Positions 1-14,759 of a DNA stretch of 64,000 nucleotides are shown piece by piece. The notes beneath the pieces are model-generated. The model had not been told where the DNA came from. It saw only the letters and a list, made by a program, of their open reading frames with translations, and searched no databases. The stretch lies in assembly GCF_014646135.1 (NCBI RefSeq), contig NZ_BMMW01000001.1, forward strand, positions 947,570 to 1,011,569. Direction: 5' to 3'. The stretch is from Nocardia camponoti. GTDB taxonomy: Bacteria > Actinomycetota > Actinomycetes > Mycobacteriales > Mycobacteriaceae. The translations under genes were made by a program, and so were the position numbers. Each line of letters starts with the position of its first letter. Position 1 is the stretch's first letter.

Positions 1-271
1 TGCCGTCGAAACCCTTTGCCGACGAGTCGTATCCGATTTCGAGGACCTTCTCGCGCACGATCTTGGGGATGTCCGCGTAAGCGGAGGTGGTGACCTCGCC
101 CGCGACATGAACCTGACCGGTGGTGACGAGAGTTTCGACCGCGACACGGCTGTGCGGGTCGGCGGCGAGAAGGGCGTCGAGGATGGAATCGCTGATCGCG
201 TCACAGATTTTGTCCGGATGCCCCTCGGTCACGGACTCACTGGTGAATAGCCGACTACCTGTCGTACGCAC
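1..271 (-). CDS. metK: S-adenosylmethionine synthetase, N-terminal part (3' end off the window)
   Basis: MetK makes S-adenosylmethionine from methionine and ATP in the cytoplasm. Only the first 90 codons are present. They read [20 protein letters not shown], the family N terminus with the GHPDK motif whose His takes part in catalysis, followed by the [11 protein letters not shown] and VAGEVTT stretches. The start is a GTG at 271 with a GAGGG/GGGAG Shine-Dalgarno about 8 bases upstream. It lies downstream of coaBC on the same strand, separated by about 260 bases, as in mycobacteria. Family identity is certain; only the truncation by the window edge limits the entry. Confidence 0.97.
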   Translation of the reverse strand, partial: MRTTGSRLFTSESVTEGHPDKICDAISDSILDALLAADPHSRVAVETLVTTGQVHVAGEVTTSAYADIPKIVREKVLEIGYDSSAKGFDG

Positions 272-399
272 AGTTATTCCCTCTCCCTCAACGGGTTACT
301 CGATTCGGTTCGCGACAACCCCGACCCCACCTTCGTAGAGCCCGCGTCGCGCGACCTTGTTGTCAAGACTATTCCAAAGCACCGACAAGGTGGTGCAGT

Positions 400-426
400 G
401 CGCACAGACTGTCCCGGACTGTGCGC
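400..426 (-). terminator. Hairpin between coaBC and metK
   Basis: Perfect 8-bp inverted repeat (gcgcacag / ctgtgcgc) with an 11-base loop, about 100 bases past the coaBC stop and about 130 bases before metK. There is no T-run. It could end coaBC transcription or be part of the metK leader. Confidence 0.35.
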
Positions 427-529
427 CGCGGCGGCCGAAGCAACACCGCGACCTTGTCCGGGCCGGTAGACTATGCGACTTTCGTTGTCGCGGAACGTAT
501 TTCACGCACCCTGCGCGTATCCCTAGCGG

Positions 530-1747
530 CTAGTGCAGCAGCGGAATGAGCGCGTCAAGCACGCGACTCGCGAGCAGCGCTTTCGACCCGTGATCCAGCG
601 CGGATTCGGTGCCGTCGGCACCAAGCAGCCAGCCGTCGTTGGTGTCGACTTCGAATGCCTTGCCCTCGCCGACCGCGTTGACAACAAGCAAGTCACAGCC
701 CTTGCGCGCGAGTTTGGCGCGGGCGTGGGTGAGGACGTCGCCGTTCTCATCACCGGTCTCGGCGGCGAACCCGACGATCGCGGTGTCACCAAGCCGACCT
801 TCGGTGCGGGCGGTGACCAGCCCGGCCAAAATGTCGGGGTTTTTGGTGAGGGGGATCACATCGGGCTCGTTCGCGCCCTTTTTGATCTTGGCGGCGGCCA
901 CATTGGTTGGCCGGAAGTCGGCGACAGCGGCGGCCATGATGACGGCATCGGCACCGACGGCATGCTTGTCGACAGCGGTCGCGAGCTGCTCAGCGGTGGT
1001 GATGTGCACCAGATCGACGGCGGCGGGCGGGGCCAATTCGACGGTGTTGCCCGCGATCAAGGTGACCGAAGCACCGCGCTGCGCGGCGACGCGCGCCAAC
1101 GCATAGCCCTGCTTGCCGGAGCTGCGGTTGCCGAGGAAACGCACCGGGTCGAGCGGTTCGCGCGTGCCACCAGCGGTGATGATGACGCGACGACCTTCCA
1201 GGTCGCGCGGCAACGCGTCGGGCCGCTCGAGCAGCAGCGAGGCCAGCCCGAAGATTTCCTCCGGCTCGGGCAGCCGACCGGGACCGGTATCGGTGCCGGT
1301 GAGGCGACCTGATGCCGGTTCCATCACCGTCGCACCATGCGCGCGCAAGGTGGCGACGTTGGCGACGGTGGCCGGGTGCTCCCACATTTCGGTGTGCATC
1401 GCCGGCGCGAACAGCACCGGACATCGCGCGGTGAGCAGGGTGGCGGTAAGCAGATCGTCGGCGCGACCTTGGGCGGCGCGCGCCATCAAGTCGGCGGTAG
1501 CGGGTGCGATGACAACGAGATCGGCCTCCTGGCCAATCCGCACATGCGGCACCTCAGGGACATCAGTGAACACGGAGGTGCTGACGGGCTGACCCGACAG
1601 CGCCTCAAACGTGGCCTTACCGACGAATTGCAGGGCCGACTCGGTGGGAATAACTCGCACCTGATGGCCGGTCTCGGTGAACCGGCGAACGAGGGCACAC
1701 GCCTTATAGGCCGCGATGCCCCCGCCAACCCCGACGACGATCCGCAT
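530..1747 (-). CDS. coaBC: Bifunctional phosphopantothenoylcysteine decarboxylase / phosphopantothenate-cysteine ligase
   Basis: CoaBC carries out two successive steps of coenzyme A synthesis: it ligates cysteine to 4'-phosphopantothenate, then decarboxylates the product. The 405-residue protein has the N-terminal FMN-dependent CoaC half, opening with MRIVVGVGGGIAAYK. The active-site His lies in VPHVRIG, and PAMHTEMW corresponds to the PAMNxxM motif. The C-terminal CoaB half begins near VIITAGGTREPLDPVRF and contains AAAKIKKG and PLTKNPDIL. The ATG at 1747 was chosen over an upstream in-frame ATG at 1798 because GGAGG lies about 11 bases before it and homologs begin there. It follows rpoZ by 28 bases and is probably co-transcribed with it. 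Confidence 0.96.
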   Translation of the reverse strand: MRIVVGVGGGIAAYKACALVRRFTETGHQVRVIPTESALQFVGKATFEALSGQPVSTSVFTDVPEVPHVRIGQEADLVVIAPATADLMARAAQGRADDLLTATLLTARCPVLFAPAMHTEMWEHPATVANVATLRAHGATVMEPASGRLTGTDTGPGRLPEPEEIFGLASLLLERPDALPRDLEGRRVIITAGGTREPLDPVRFLGNRSSGKQGYALARVAAQRGASVTLIAGNTVELAPPAAVDLVHITTAEQLATAVDKHAVGADAVIMAAAVADFRPTNVAAAKIKKGANEPDVIPLTKNPDILAGLVTARTEGRLGDTAIVGFAAETGDENGDVLTHARAKLARKGCDLLVVNAVGEGKAFEVDTNDGWLLGADGTESALDHGSKALLASRVLDALIPLLH

Positions 1748-1775
1748 GGTGTTTACGCCTCCGAAAGAAAGATCG

Positions 1776-2114
<339 letters not shown>

Positions 2115-2699
2115 CTAAGAACTCGAATTTGTGCTAACGAACAAGGATACCAATTGCTCGCAAGCCGTCGTCACCTCGTTGTTGACGATGACAGTGTCGA
2201 ACTCGTCACACGCGGCCAGCTCAACCCGGGCGGTCTCAAGCCTGCGCTCGATCACCTCAGGGCTCTCGGTTCCGCGCGAACGTAGTCGCGACACGAGTTC
2301 TTCCCAGCTCGGCGGCGCGAGAAACACCAGCAGTGCTTCGGGCATCGCCTGTCGCACTGACCGCGCTCCGGCCAGGTCGACTTCGATCAATACCGAAAGT
2401 CCGGCGGCCAGTGCTTCACGCACCGGTGCCGCGGGGGTGCCTGATCGCTGCAACCCCCCGTGGATGTCTGCCCATTCGAGCAGTTCGCTCGCCTCAATCA
2501 TGGCGTCGAACTCGGCTCGGGAAACAAAACGGTAGTCGCGGCCGTCGACTTCACCGGGACGGGGATCCCGGGTGGTCGCCGAAACGCTGAACACCAGTTC
2601 GGGCAGGCGTTCCCGCACGCATTTCACAACCGTCGACTTGCCGACGGCCGAGGGGCCGACCAGTACTACCAGTCGGCCCTTCCGCGTGTTGTTGTCCAC
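2115..2699 (-). CDS. gmk: Guanylate kinase
   Basis: Guanylate kinase phosphorylates GMP to GDP with ATP. The P-loop GPSAVGKST is near the N terminus, followed by [22 protein letters not shown], the GMP-binding segment (best seen as [17 protein letters not shown]). A lid region with [11 protein letters not shown] lies further on. I chose the GTG at 2699, giving 194 residues starting [15 protein letters not shown]. The longer frame to 2765 would overlap mihF by 59 bases and adds sequence unlike the family. Spacing to the mihF stop is 7 bases, so the two are probably one transcript. The Shine-Dalgarno is weak, which fits coupling to mihF. Confidence 0.95.
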   Translation of the reverse strand: MDNNTRKGRLVVLVGPSAVGKSTVVKCVRERLPELVFSVSATTRDPRPGEVDGRDYRFVSRAEFDAMIEASELLEWADIHGGLQRSGTPAAPVREALAAGLSVLIEVDLAGARSVRQAMPEALLVFLAPPSWEELVSRLRSRGTESPEVIERRLETARVELAACDEFDTVIVNNEVTTACEQLVSLFVSTNSSS

Positions 2700-2706
2700 C
2701 AGATTC

Positions 2707-3027
2707 TTACGCGTCGAAGTCGAAGCGAGCCAGCAGCGCCTTGCGCTGACGGTCGCCCAGGCCACGGAGACGCCGGGTGGGGGCGATCTCCAGCTCGGTC
2801 ATGATCTCGGCCGCCTTGACCTTGCCCACCTTCGGCAAAGCCTCAAGCAGCGCAGAAACCTTCATCTTGCCGAGAATCTCATCAGACTCGGCGTCGGTGA
2901 GGACCTGCTTCAGGTTGGTGCCGCCACGCTTCAGGCGCTCCTTGAGCTCTGCCCGAGCGCGGCGAGCGGCCGCCGCCTTCTCCAGAGCAGCGGCGCGCTG
3001 CTCGTCAGTCAGCTGGGGAAGGGCCAC
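2707..3027 (-). CDS. mihF: Integration host factor, actinobacterial type
   Basis: This small nucleoid-associated protein binds DNA non-specifically and was named for its role in mycobacteriophage L5 integration. It is unrelated in fold to E. coli IHF. The 106 residues begin [20 protein letters not shown] and contain the helix-two-turn-helix core [19 protein letters not shown] with the basic end [16 protein letters not shown]. It starts at a GTG (3027) with GGAGG 5 bases upstream. It has a 447-base upstream region of its own, so it is the first gene of the mihF-gmk-rpoZ-coaBC run. Identity is secure from length and the very conserved central motif. Confidence 0.95.
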   Translation of the reverse strand: MALPQLTDEQRAAALEKAAAARRARAELKERLKRGGTNLKQVLTDAESDEILGKMKVSALLEALPKVGKVKAAEIMTELEIAPTRRLRGLGDRQRKALLARFDFDA

Positions 3028-3474
3028 GGGTTCCTCCGTCTCATCGTTTATTGCTAGATCTACCGCCGGTTACCCGAACGGTCTGTGCGACCGTACCCAC
3101 GGTGCGCGCCGATTGCGAACCCGACCCCCAGGTCAGGGCCGGATTACCCATGCTCTATAGCGGGCGCGACCCGGCTGCGTTGCCCGCTGATTCCACTCAA
3201 CCGAGCCTACCGGCGATTCCCGGAAATGGCCGCCCACCTGCGATTATTCTGCTTCGACCGAAGTTAGCCACTGGGTTGCGTTGAACACTCGACAATCGGC
3301 CGCGATGGGGATGCCGCCTTACCAGCGGCTTTCCGAAAATTGTGCGCGTGTCGCGTGATTTCGCGTTGCGTGTCGCGTCGAAACGGCCGCAGTGGCAGCG
3401 AAATACGCACGAGCTTCGGGTACGACGAAGACCGGAACCGAGCACTCGATTCCGGTCTTCGATGTGGTTGAATC
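3028..3474. other. Intergenic region between pyrF and mihF
   Basis: No credible gene is present. The right end holds the pyrF terminator (annotated separately). The left end must hold the mihF promoter and a leader with GGAGG before the GTG. A 6-bp inverted repeat (acggtc / gaccgt, 5-base loop) lies around 3081-3097, and an 8-base palindrome tagatcta around 3055-3062. I see no confident -35/-10 pair. M. tuberculosis has a PE/PPE pair at this position and this window does not. Confidence 0.6.
3426..3461 (-). terminator. Terminator of the pyr operon
   Basis: Perfect 12-bp inverted repeat (cgaagaccggaa / ttccggtcttcg) ending 14 bases past the pyrF stop. The 12-base loop can form four further pairs (cgag/ctcg). 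There is no T-run, as is common for actinobacterial hairpin terminators. Confidence 0.75.
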
Positions 3475-4299
3475 TCAGCCTTGCAGGAAGGCGAACTCCC
3501 CCTGTAGGCGCTCAGTTTCAGCGCACAGGGCGCTCACCGACGGGCCAGCGTTGAGGATCTCGCGCGACACGCTCGGCACGACCCACGCGAGGCTCTCGGC
3601 AGGAACGAGGGCGCGAATAGAGTCCGCTCCCCCGCCTTGCGCGCCGACGCCCGGCATCAGGATCGGGCCGTTGAGCGCCGACAAATCCGGGGCTTCGGTG
3701 AGCGTCGCACCGACGACAACGCCGACCGAGCCGAGGCCGTCCGCGTCGGCGTTGCGCGCCGCCGCTTCGTCGACCATCGTCTGGGCGATCGTGCGCCCGT
3801 CCGATGCGGTGATGCGCTGCAACTGCGCGCCCTCGGGGTTCGACGTTGCCGCGAGTACGAACACGCCACGCTCGTTGGCCCGCGCCAAGCTCAGGGCCGG
3901 ATCCAGCGACCCGAAGCCCAGGTACGGCGACACCGTGACCGCGTCCGAGCCAAGTGGCCCGTTGCCGAGCCAGGCGTTGGCGTAGGCGTCCATCGTCGAG
4001 CCGATATCGCCACGCTTGGCGTCGGCGACCACGAGCGTGCCCGATGCACGCAGCACCTCGATCGTGCGCTCAAGCACCGCGATGCCGCCCGAACCGTAGG
4101 TCTCGAAAAACGCGACCTGCGGCTTCACCAACGCGACGCGCCCGTCGAACGCTTCGACACAGATTTCCGCGAACGCCTCAAGCCCGTCGACGTCTTCGGT
4201 GAGCCCCCACGCCCGCAACAGCGCGGCGTGGGGGTCAATACCAACGCAGACCGGTCCAAACTGGGCCATCGCCGCGCTGAGCCGTTTACCGAAGCTCAT
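3475..4299 (-). CDS. pyrF: Orotidine 5'-phosphate decarboxylase
   Basis: PyrF carries out the last step of UMP synthesis, decarboxylating OMP. The 274-residue protein belongs to the longer bacterial subgroup. It has [16 protein letters not shown] at the N terminus, the catalytic [18 protein letters not shown] (Asp-Lys-x-x-Asp tetrad), [10 protein letters not shown] and [11 protein letters not shown] (phosphate binding). The ATG at 4299 lies 4 bases past the carB stop and gives the family start [12 protein letters not shown] longer open frame to 4824 lies wholly inside carB and was discarded. It is the last gene of the pyr operon and is followed by a hairpin. Confidence 0.96.
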   Translation of the reverse strand: MSFGKRLSAAMAQFGPVCVGIDPHAALLRAWGLTEDVDGLEAFAEICVEAFDGRVALVKPQVAFFETYGSGGIAVLERTIEVLRASGTLVVADAKRGDIGSTMDAYANAWLGNGPLGSDAVTVSPYLGFGSLDPALSLARANERGVFVLAATSNPEGAQLQRITASDGRTIAQTMVDEAAARNADADGLGSVGVVVGATLTEAPDLSALNGPILMPGVGAQGGGADSIRALVPAESLAWVVPSVSREILNAGPSVSALCAETERLQGEFAFLQG

Positions 4300-4303
4300 C
4301 GGC

Positions 4304-7666
<3,363 letters not shown>

Positions 7667-7670
7667 TGTG

Positions 7671-8810
7671 TCAGATTCCCTTCGCTTCGCTACGGGTGTC
7701 GCCTTGCATTAGCGCGGCGAAACGGTCGAAAAGATATGCGGCGTCGTGCGGGCCAGCCGCGGCCTCAGGGTGGTACTGCACCGAGAAAGCGCGACCGTCG
7801 ATCAGTCGCACGCCCTCGACGGTGCCGTCGTTAGCGCAAATGTGGGAAACCTCGGCCTTGCCGAACGGGGTGTCGAACACCTCGCCACGCTCGCCTTCGA
7901 GCGCGAATCCGTGGTTCTGGGCGGTGATCGAGACGCGGCCCGTGCCCTCTTCTACGACCGGGATGTTGATGCCTCGGTGGCCGAACTTCATCTTGTAGGT
8001 GTTGCGACCAAGCGCACGGCCCAGGATCTGGTTGCCGAAGCAGATGCCGAACATCGGGATGCCGCGTTCGAGGACGCCCTGGGTGAGCGCGATCGCGCCG
8101 GTCTGGGTTGCCGGGTCGCCCGGGCCGTTCGACAGGAAAACGCCGTTCGGGTTGAGGGCGAGGATGTCGTCGATGCTCGTGTTGGCGGGCACAACGTGGG
8201 TGCGCACGCCACGCTCGGCGAACATGCGCGGGGTGTTGGTCTTGATGCCAAGGTCGACCGCGACCACGGTGAACCGGTGGTCACCGTCGGGTTCGATCGT
8301 GTACATCGCGTCGGTGCTGACCTCGTTGGCCAGGTCAGCGCCCAACATCGACGGCTGACCGGTCACGCGGGCGACCAGCTCGTCGTCGGTGGCGAGCGCG
8401 TCACCGGAGAAGATGCCCGCCTTCATCGAACCGCGTGTGCGCAGGTGCCGTACGACAGCGCGGGTGTCGATGCCCGCGATGCCAACCACGTTCTGGCTGT
8501 CGAGTTCGTCCTGCAACGTGCCGGTTGCCCGCCAGTTCGACGAGATTCGCGCGGGGTCGCGCACGGCGTACCCGGCGACCCAAATCTTGCCGGACTCGTC
8601 GTCTTCGTCGTTCCAGCCGGTGTTGCCGATCTGCGGGGCCGTGGCCACCACGATCTGGCGTGCGTAGCTGGGGTCGGTCAGGGTTTCCTGATAGCCGGTC
8701 ATCGCGGTGCAGAACACCGCTTCGCCCAAGGTCTGGCCCTGCGCGCCGAATGCCCGTCCGCGGAATACGCGGCCGTCTTCGAGCACCAAAGCCGCTTTCA
8801 CATCACTCAT
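7671..8810 (-). CDS. carA: Carbamoyl-phosphate synthase small (glutaminase) subunit
   Basis: CarA hydrolyses glutamine and passes the ammonia to CarB. The 379-residue protein has the N-terminal CPSase domain ([32 protein letters not shown]). Its C-terminal class I glutamine amidotransferase domain has the nucleophilic Cys in [16 protein letters not shown] and the His-Glu pair in [14 protein letters not shown]. The elbow reads GICFGNQ rather than the commoner GICLGHQ, but the Cys is in place. The start at 8810 overlaps the stop of the upstream membrane-protein gene by 8 bases. A 4-base gap leads to carB, so the two subunits are made from one message. Confidence 0.97.
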   Translation of the reverse strand: MSDVKAALVLEDGRVFRGRAFGAQGQTLGEAVFCTAMTGYQETLTDPSYARQIVVATAPQIGNTGWNDEDDESGKIWVAGYAVRDPARISSNWRATGTLQDELDSQNVVGIAGIDTRAVVRHLRTRGSMKAGIFSGDALATDDELVARVTGQPSMLGADLANEVSTDAMYTIEPDGDHRFTVVAVDLGIKTNTPRMFAERGVRTHVVPANTSIDDILALNPNGVFLSNGPGDPATQTGAIALTQGVLERGIPMFGICFGNQILGRALGRNTYKMKFGHRGINIPVVEEGTGRVSITAQNHGFALEGERGEVFDTPFGKAEVSHICANDGTVEGVRLIDGRAFSVQYHPEAAAGPHDAAYLFDRFAALMQGDTRSEAKGI

Positions 8811-9291
8811 TGTCGTCTCCCGTCGTCCAGGCCGGGTACACCGTCTTGTCGTCGCCGCGGAAGCCGGTATCGATCTCGGTTCCCGTCGGCAGCTTCCAGC
8901 GAATTACCAGCACACCATTGTCGGTCATCACTTTGCCCGCGTGACCACGCTCGGTTCGCACCGCGGTGACCGACTCCTGCGGAATCCAGATCACCGTCGC
9001 GCCGTCACGTTCGAGCAGGATTCCGCGTTCGAACCGCGTCAATTCCGCGGTCGCTCGGAACCCCAAATCACCGACGGCGATTCGGTCCTGCCAACTGGGT
9101 GCCATGGTGGAACCCAGGTAGAGGCCGGTCGTCGGCTCAAGCAGTTGCGCACCCAGTTCAGCGGGCACGGTCGGCAGATCACCGATCCGACCCGCTTGGC
9201 GCGCGGCCTTTTTCTGCCAGGCGCGGTACATGAGCCACAGCCACGCGAGAAATAGCGCGGCTAGCCCTAGTACCCACAGCGTTCTTTCCAC
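8803..9291 (-). CDS. Small membrane-anchored protein of the pyr operon (Rv1382-like)
   Basis: This 162-residue protein of unknown function sits between pyrC and carA, the place taken by Rv1382 in M. tuberculosis. One N-terminal transmembrane helix (about residues 5-23, [18 protein letters not shown]) is followed by a basic stretch, [10 protein letters not shown] soluble domain follows whose pattern ([46 protein letters not shown]) resembles a PH-like beta domain. By the positive-inside rule the domain should be cytoplasmic. Its fixed place in the pyrimidine operon suggests co-expression but not a defined role. No catalytic motif is visible. Confidence 0.85.
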   Translation of the reverse strand: MERTLWVLGLAALFLAWLWLMYRAWQKKAARQAGRIGDLPTVPAELGAQLLEPTTGLYLGSTMAPSWQDRIAVGDLGFRATAELTRFERGILLERDGATVIWIPQESVTAVRTERGHAGKVMTDNGVLVIRWKLPTGTEIDTGFRGDDKTVYPAWTTGDDNE

Positions 9292-9301
9292 GTCTGGCCT
9301 C

Positions 9302-10597
9302 CTAGATCCCGGCCGCCTTGCCCTCGCGGGCAGTTACCTTGCCGCGCAGCACGGTGGCTGTCACAACGGCAGGGAACGTCATGTCCTCGAACGGGGTGTT
9401 GTTCGAGATGCTCGCCAGTTCGGCGCCGTGCACCGTCCACTCGGCGTCGGGGTCGACCAGCGTGAGGTTGGCGGGCTCGCCGACGGCGATCGGGCGACCG
9501 TGGTCGTCGAGACCGACGATCTGGGCTGGCCGTTCGCTCATCACGCGGGCAACGCCACGCCAGTCGAGCAGACCGGGCTCGACCATCGTCTGCGCGACGA
9601 TCGACAGCGCCGTTTCCAGCCCGAGCATGCCGGGACGGGCGGCGGCGAATTCGCAGCACTTGTCCTGTTCGGCGTGCGGGGCATGGTCGGTGGCGACGCA
9701 GTCGATGACGCCTTCGGCGAGCGCGGCGCGCAGGGCGGCGGCATCGGATGCTTCGCGCAGCGGCGGGTTGACCTTGTTGATCGCGTCGTAGGTTTCCAGG
9801 CGCGAGTCGTCGAGGAGCAGGTGATGCGGGGTGACCTCGGCGGTGATCGAAATGCCTTGGCCCTTAGCCCATTTCATTAACTCGACGGTGCCAGCGGTCG
9901 ACGCGTGGCAGATGTGGACGCGCGCGCCAGCGTCGCGGGCGAGCAGCGCGTCGCGCGCCACGATCGACTCCTCAGCGGCGCGCGGCCAACCGGCGAGGCC
10001 GAGTCGCGCGGCCGTCGGGCCTTCGTGCGCGACCGCGCCCTTGGTCAGCCGCGGTTCTTCGGCGTGCTGGGCGATGAGGACATCGAGCGAGTTCGCGTAT
10101 TCCAGCGCGCGCCGCATGATCAGCGGGTCGTCGACGCAGTGACCGTCGTCGGAGAACATGCGCACCTGGCCGACACTGTTGGCCATCATGCCCATCTCGG
10201 CGAGCTGCTTGCCTTCAAGACCAACCGTGACCGCGCCGACCGGGAACACGTCGACGAGGCCGACTTCCTGGCCGCGCCGCCACACGTGATCGGTGACGAC
10301 GGCCGAGTCGGCCACCGGGTTGGTGTTGGCCATCGCGAACACGGCGGTGTAACCACCCAAAGCCGCTGCCGCAGAACCGGTTTCGATGGTTTCGGTGTCT
10401 TCGCGACCGGGCTCGCGCAGGTGCGTGTGCAGGTCGACGAAGCCGGGCAGCAGGATCTGGCCGTTGCCTTCGATGACCTCGGCGTCGGGCGCGTCGATCC
10501 CGGCGGCGATCTCGGCGATCACCCCACCGCGCACCAGCACGTCGACCGGTTCGCCCTCGTTGTAGGGCTTGACGTTTTTGATCAGCAATTCACTCAT
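9302..10597 (-). CDS. pyrC: Dihydroorotase
   Basis: PyrC cyclises N-carbamoyl-aspartate to dihydroorotate. The 431-residue product is a type I (long) amidohydrolase. The zinc-binding HxH and substrate Arg are in [19 protein letters not shown]. Later metal ligands lie in IAQHAEEP and VHICHAST, and the catalytic Asp in [14 protein letters not shown]. The ATG at 10597 lies one base past the pyrB stop; a 23-codon upstream extension runs into pyrB and was rejected. It is followed 10 bases later by the small membrane-protein gene. All expected ligands are present. Confidence 0.97.
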   Translation of the reverse strand: MSELLIKNVKPYNEGEPVDVLVRGGVIAEIAAGIDAPDAEVIEGNGQILLPGFVDLHTHLREPGREDTETIETGSAAAALGGYTAVFAMANTNPVADSAVVTDHVWRRGQEVGLVDVFPVGAVTVGLEGKQLAEMGMMANSVGQVRMFSDDGHCVDDPLIMRRALEYANSLDVLIAQHAEEPRLTKGAVAHEGPTAARLGLAGWPRAAEESIVARDALLARDAGARVHICHASTAGTVELMKWAKGQGISITAEVTPHHLLLDDSRLETYDAINKVNPPLREASDAAALRAALAEGVIDCVATDHAPHAEQDKCCEFAAARPGMLGLETALSIVAQTMVEPGLLDWRGVARVMSERPAQIVGLDDHGRPIAVGEPANLTLVDPDAEWTVHGAELASISNNTPFEDMTFPAVVTATVLRGKVTAREGKAAGI

Positions 10598-10598
10598 G

Positions 10599-12220
<1,622 letters not shown>

Positions 12221-12312
12221 CTAACTTCCGTGCGCCAGCTTATCAGCGGCTGAGCGGGTCTTTAACCAGCTAGGGGCTCTCAGCGGGTGCTTGTGAGGGC
12301 CGACACCCGGGC

Positions 12313-13338
12313 ATGTGGGCGGGCATGATGGACGTGATCGGCGAATGCGCGTGTGGCGGTCGAGGTTTCGGTGTTTGGTCGCGAATCACTCGCGACGGTG
12401 AATTCGATCACCGATCTTTTTCTCCGACGCACACCGATCGCAAACCTTCTCGTTGGCGCGCTTGTTGTCTAGCGTGCCGAGGGCAACAGGCAACACAACG
12501 CAGGGAGCACACCATCGACACTTTCTCGGCCGATGCGGCGAAGCGAATCGATGCGGCCATTCGGTGGGTCGACCGGCACAGCTTCGGGACGACGATCGAT
12601 CGGGCACTCCCGATCACCATCAACTTCCATCCCGACCGGGCCGATGTGCTCACGTCGATGGCACGCGACGGGCGCTATCTTTCGCAGTTCGCCACCGGGA
12701 CGAGCAACGGCGGACTCATCGCCGACGGCAGCGACCGATGGCAGTGGGAGAGCACGATTTTCGGTGGCGTCTACGACGAAGCGCCGCCGACTGAACGGCC
12801 GATTTATGGGGCGCTTGACTTGGCGAAGAGCCCGTTTGGGGCGGCACCGCGCTTCGGGTCGGCCCATTTTCGCCTCGTTGAAGACATTGTCGAGCGCACG
12901 ACATTCTGTTTCCCCGACAGTCATTTCGGTCCAGCCGCGTTTGGGACGGCCGCGCATGCTGGCGTGGTTGATCTGGCGCGAGCGGGCACTGACGATCCGC
13001 TCGATGACTACGTAGAGGCGCACATTCACGGGCCGGTGCGGCTCGCGTTGGATGTCGCCGCGCTGGTGTTGGACCCGTGTTATCGCGGGACGCCGGTTGA
13101 GGCGGCGGCCCGGTTGTTGCCGTGCCCGCTTGAATGGCACCCCGGCTACGAGCTGTCGGCCGACACGTTGCGCCGTCACCGCGACTACCGAGGGGCCGAG
13201 GTAGTCGAATTGGGTTCGCGGATCGCGGAATACGGGTTTTTGGACCCGTTGGTGCTTGGCGCGGCCGTTGCTGACACCGACCCTCAACTGTTGAAACGCT
13301 TGTGGCACTGCGTTGCTCGTTATGGGGAGCGAGCGTGA
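12313..13338 (+). CDS. DUF3626 domain protein (start uncertain)
   Basis: The frame encodes a DUF3626 protein of unknown function, found mainly in actinobacteria. Diagnostic blocks are ITINFHPDRADVL, SQFATGTSNGGL, ERPIYGALDL, GSAHFRLVEDIVERTTFCF, DYVEAHIHGPVRL and the C-terminal LKRLWHCVARYG. The conserved domain begins only at about residue 70 of this 341-residue frame. Upstream ATG and GTG codons exist at 12313-12334, but codons between them and the domain look unlike protein. A good Shine-Dalgarno (AGGGAG) precedes an ATC at 12514, so the true start may be non-standard or the 5' end altered. It is divergent from pyrR, and its last codons overlap the serpin promoter region. Domain call confident, start not. 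Confidence 0.82.
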   Translation: MWAGMMDVIGECACGGRGFGVWSRITRDGEFDHRSFSPTHTDRKPSRWRACCLACRGQQATQRREHTIDTFSADAAKRIDAAIRWVDRHSFGTTIDRALPITINFHPDRADVLTSMARDGRYLSQFATGTSNGGLIADGSDRWQWESTIFGGVYDEAPPTERPIYGALDLAKSPFGAAPRFGSAHFRLVEDIVERTTFCFPDSHFGPAAFGTAAHAGVVDLARAGTDDPLDDYVEAHIHGPVRLALDVAALVLDPCYRGTPVEAAARLLPCPLEWHPGYELSADTLRRHRDYRGAEVVELGSRIAEYGFLDPLVLGAAVADTDPQLLKRLWHCVARYGERA

Positions 13339-13362
13339 ACTGAGTGTGTCGGGGGTCGTGGT

Positions 13363-13368
13363 TACGAT
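13363..13368 (+). promoter_or_regulatory. Possible -10 box for a leaderless serpin mRNA
   Basis: TACGAT fits the actinobacterial TANNNT -10 pattern and ends 7 bases before the ATG at 13376, the spacing expected when transcription starts at the start codon. No Shine-Dalgarno is present. The element lies just past the DUF3626 stop. Confidence 0.4.
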
Positions 13369-13375
13369 CGCGGAC

Positions 13376-14530
13376 ATGGGGAGTTCCTTAGTTAACGCGT
13401 TTACCGCACGCTGGTGTGCCGAGTCGTTTCGCGAGAAGAACGCGGTGGTGTCGGGTGTCGGATTGTGGCCGCTGCTGGCGATTCTCGCCGGGGCGGCCCA
13501 AGGTGACGCGCGCGCGGAATTGGCTGCGGCCGTTGGGGTTTCGGCCGATGCTGCCAGTCAAGCTGGCGTCGACGCGCTGCGGTCGCTCGATTTGTCATTT
13601 GAGGCGCACACCGCGCTGGGTGCGTGGGTGCGAAGCGGGATCCCGCTTAATACCGAGTGGGTGGATAGCCTGCCTGCTGGGACGGTAGAAGAGCTCACCG
13701 ATCAGGCCGCCTTGGACGCGTGGGCGGCGAAACACACCGCAGGGTTGATCAAGGCCTTCCCGGTCCAGGTCACCGAGCAAACCCTTTTCGTTATCGCATC
13801 GGCATTGGTCGCGAAGACACGGTGGGTGAAGCCGTTTGGCAGGACCGCAACGCTGTCGGGCAGTGGCGACTGGGCCGGGCATCAGGGCGCCGGTCTGCAC
13901 CGCACGACCTACGACAAGAGCGTCGCGCTGCTCGATGACACGGTGACGCGCGTGATTGTGCGCGGCGGGTTACTCGACGTGCACCTGCTCGTCAGCGACG
14001 ACGGCCCGCAGCGCGCGCTCGCAGCGGGGTTCGCCGCGCTTGCCGACGCCGCGGATGTCCGCACGGATTTCACGGTCGACACCACTGGCCCGTGCCTGCG
14101 CGTCGCGCGCGGAAAGACGACGCGCGGCGATGCCGTCAACCTCACCGTGCCCGCGTTCGAGGTCGCCAGCCTGCACGACCTCACCGAGCACAAGGAACTG
14201 TTCGGGCTCACCGCTCTCACCCGCCCGGACCCGCGTGGTCACTTGCCCGGCATCAGCCCGGTCCCGTTGATGCTGGATCAGGCGAAACAGGATGTGATCG
14301 CGCGGTTCGACGCGGAGGGATTCGAAGCCGCTGCCGTCACCGCGCTGGCGATGACGCCGGGCTCGGTGCCCTACTACGAGTGGGCCACCATCGTCTCCGT
14401 CGAACTGGATCGGCCGTTCGGATTCCTCGCCGTCGATCGGAAGACCGGACTGGTGATCGTCGCGGGCCAGGTTGCTGAGCCGCCGCGTGAGTGGGAGCGA
14501 ACCGACGCGTCCGCGAGTCGCTGGGCGTAG
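13376..14530 (+). CDS. Serpin-family protein
   Basis: Serpins are usually protease inhibitors that trap their target by inserting the cleaved reactive loop into a beta sheet. This 384-residue protein keeps the family landmarks in order: the N-terminal helix region with LWPLLAILAGAAQGDARAEL, the central strand FVIASALVAKTRWVKPF, and a hinge close to the inhibitory consensus (DAEGFEAAAVTA). The C-terminal signature is DRPFGFLAVDRKTGLVIVAG. The loop after the hinge is about 20 residues long, so inhibition is possible; the P1 residue cannot be assigned. No signal peptide is seen, suggesting a cytoplasmic protein. The ATG at 13376 has no Shine-Dalgarno but sits 7 bases after a TACGAT box. Bacterial serpins are patchily distributed, so transfer is possible. 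Confidence 0.85.
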   Translation: MGSSLVNAFTARWCAESFREKNAVVSGVGLWPLLAILAGAAQGDARAELAAAVGVSADAASQAGVDALRSLDLSFEAHTALGAWVRSGIPLNTEWVDSLPAGTVEELTDQAALDAWAAKHTAGLIKAFPVQVTEQTLFVIASALVAKTRWVKPFGRTATLSGSGDWAGHQGAGLHRTTYDKSVALLDDTVTRVIVRGGLLDVHLLVSDDGPQRALAAGFAALADAADVRTDFTVDTTGPCLRVARGKTTRGDAVNLTVPAFEVASLHDLTEHKELFGLTALTRPDPRGHLPGISPVPLMLDQAKQDVIARFDAEGFEAAAVTALAMTPGSVPYYEWATIVSVELDRPFGFLAVDRKTGLVIVAGQVAEPPREWERTDASASRWA

Positions 14531-14721
14531 CTTCTCGCCGCTGGCGATCGCGGTCGCCATTACTGCGCGCCTGCGACTCGGGCCGTCGCCGCATTGGTGT
14601 TGTCGGTCGCCGCGCAGTTTGCTGGCGCCTCGGCGCGGTCGATCGCTGATGCGCGGGAGGCGGCGGTGACCGGAAACCGCGTCGCAGCACGCTCGGCAAA
14701 CGGCAGCGCATTCGACCGTAT

Positions 14722-14737
14722 ACGAACACCTGTTCGA
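14722..14737 (+). promoter_or_regulatory. LexA (SOS) box upstream of the AlkB-like gene
   Basis: ACGAACACCTGTTCGA differs by one base from the mycobacterial SOS consensus TCGAAC-N4-GTTCGA. A TAGACT -10 box at 14747-14752 follows and ends about 7 bases before the ATG at 14760. The box thus overlaps the promoter, and the message is probably leaderless. Confidence 0.8.
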
Positions 14738-14759
14738 ACGGTGCGGTAGACTTGCTCGC

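Noticed and set aside
272..529. Possible SAM-responsive riboswitch before metK
   Set aside because: Only a simple 8-bp hairpin and scattered short repeats are visible. I could not build the multi-stem pseudoknot of a SAM-I or SAM-IV element.
14531..14721. Small open frames between the serpin and AlkB-like genes
   Set aside because: Short overlapping frames on both strands without start signals or known motifs. One Ala-rich frame looks peptide-like but has no start codon.
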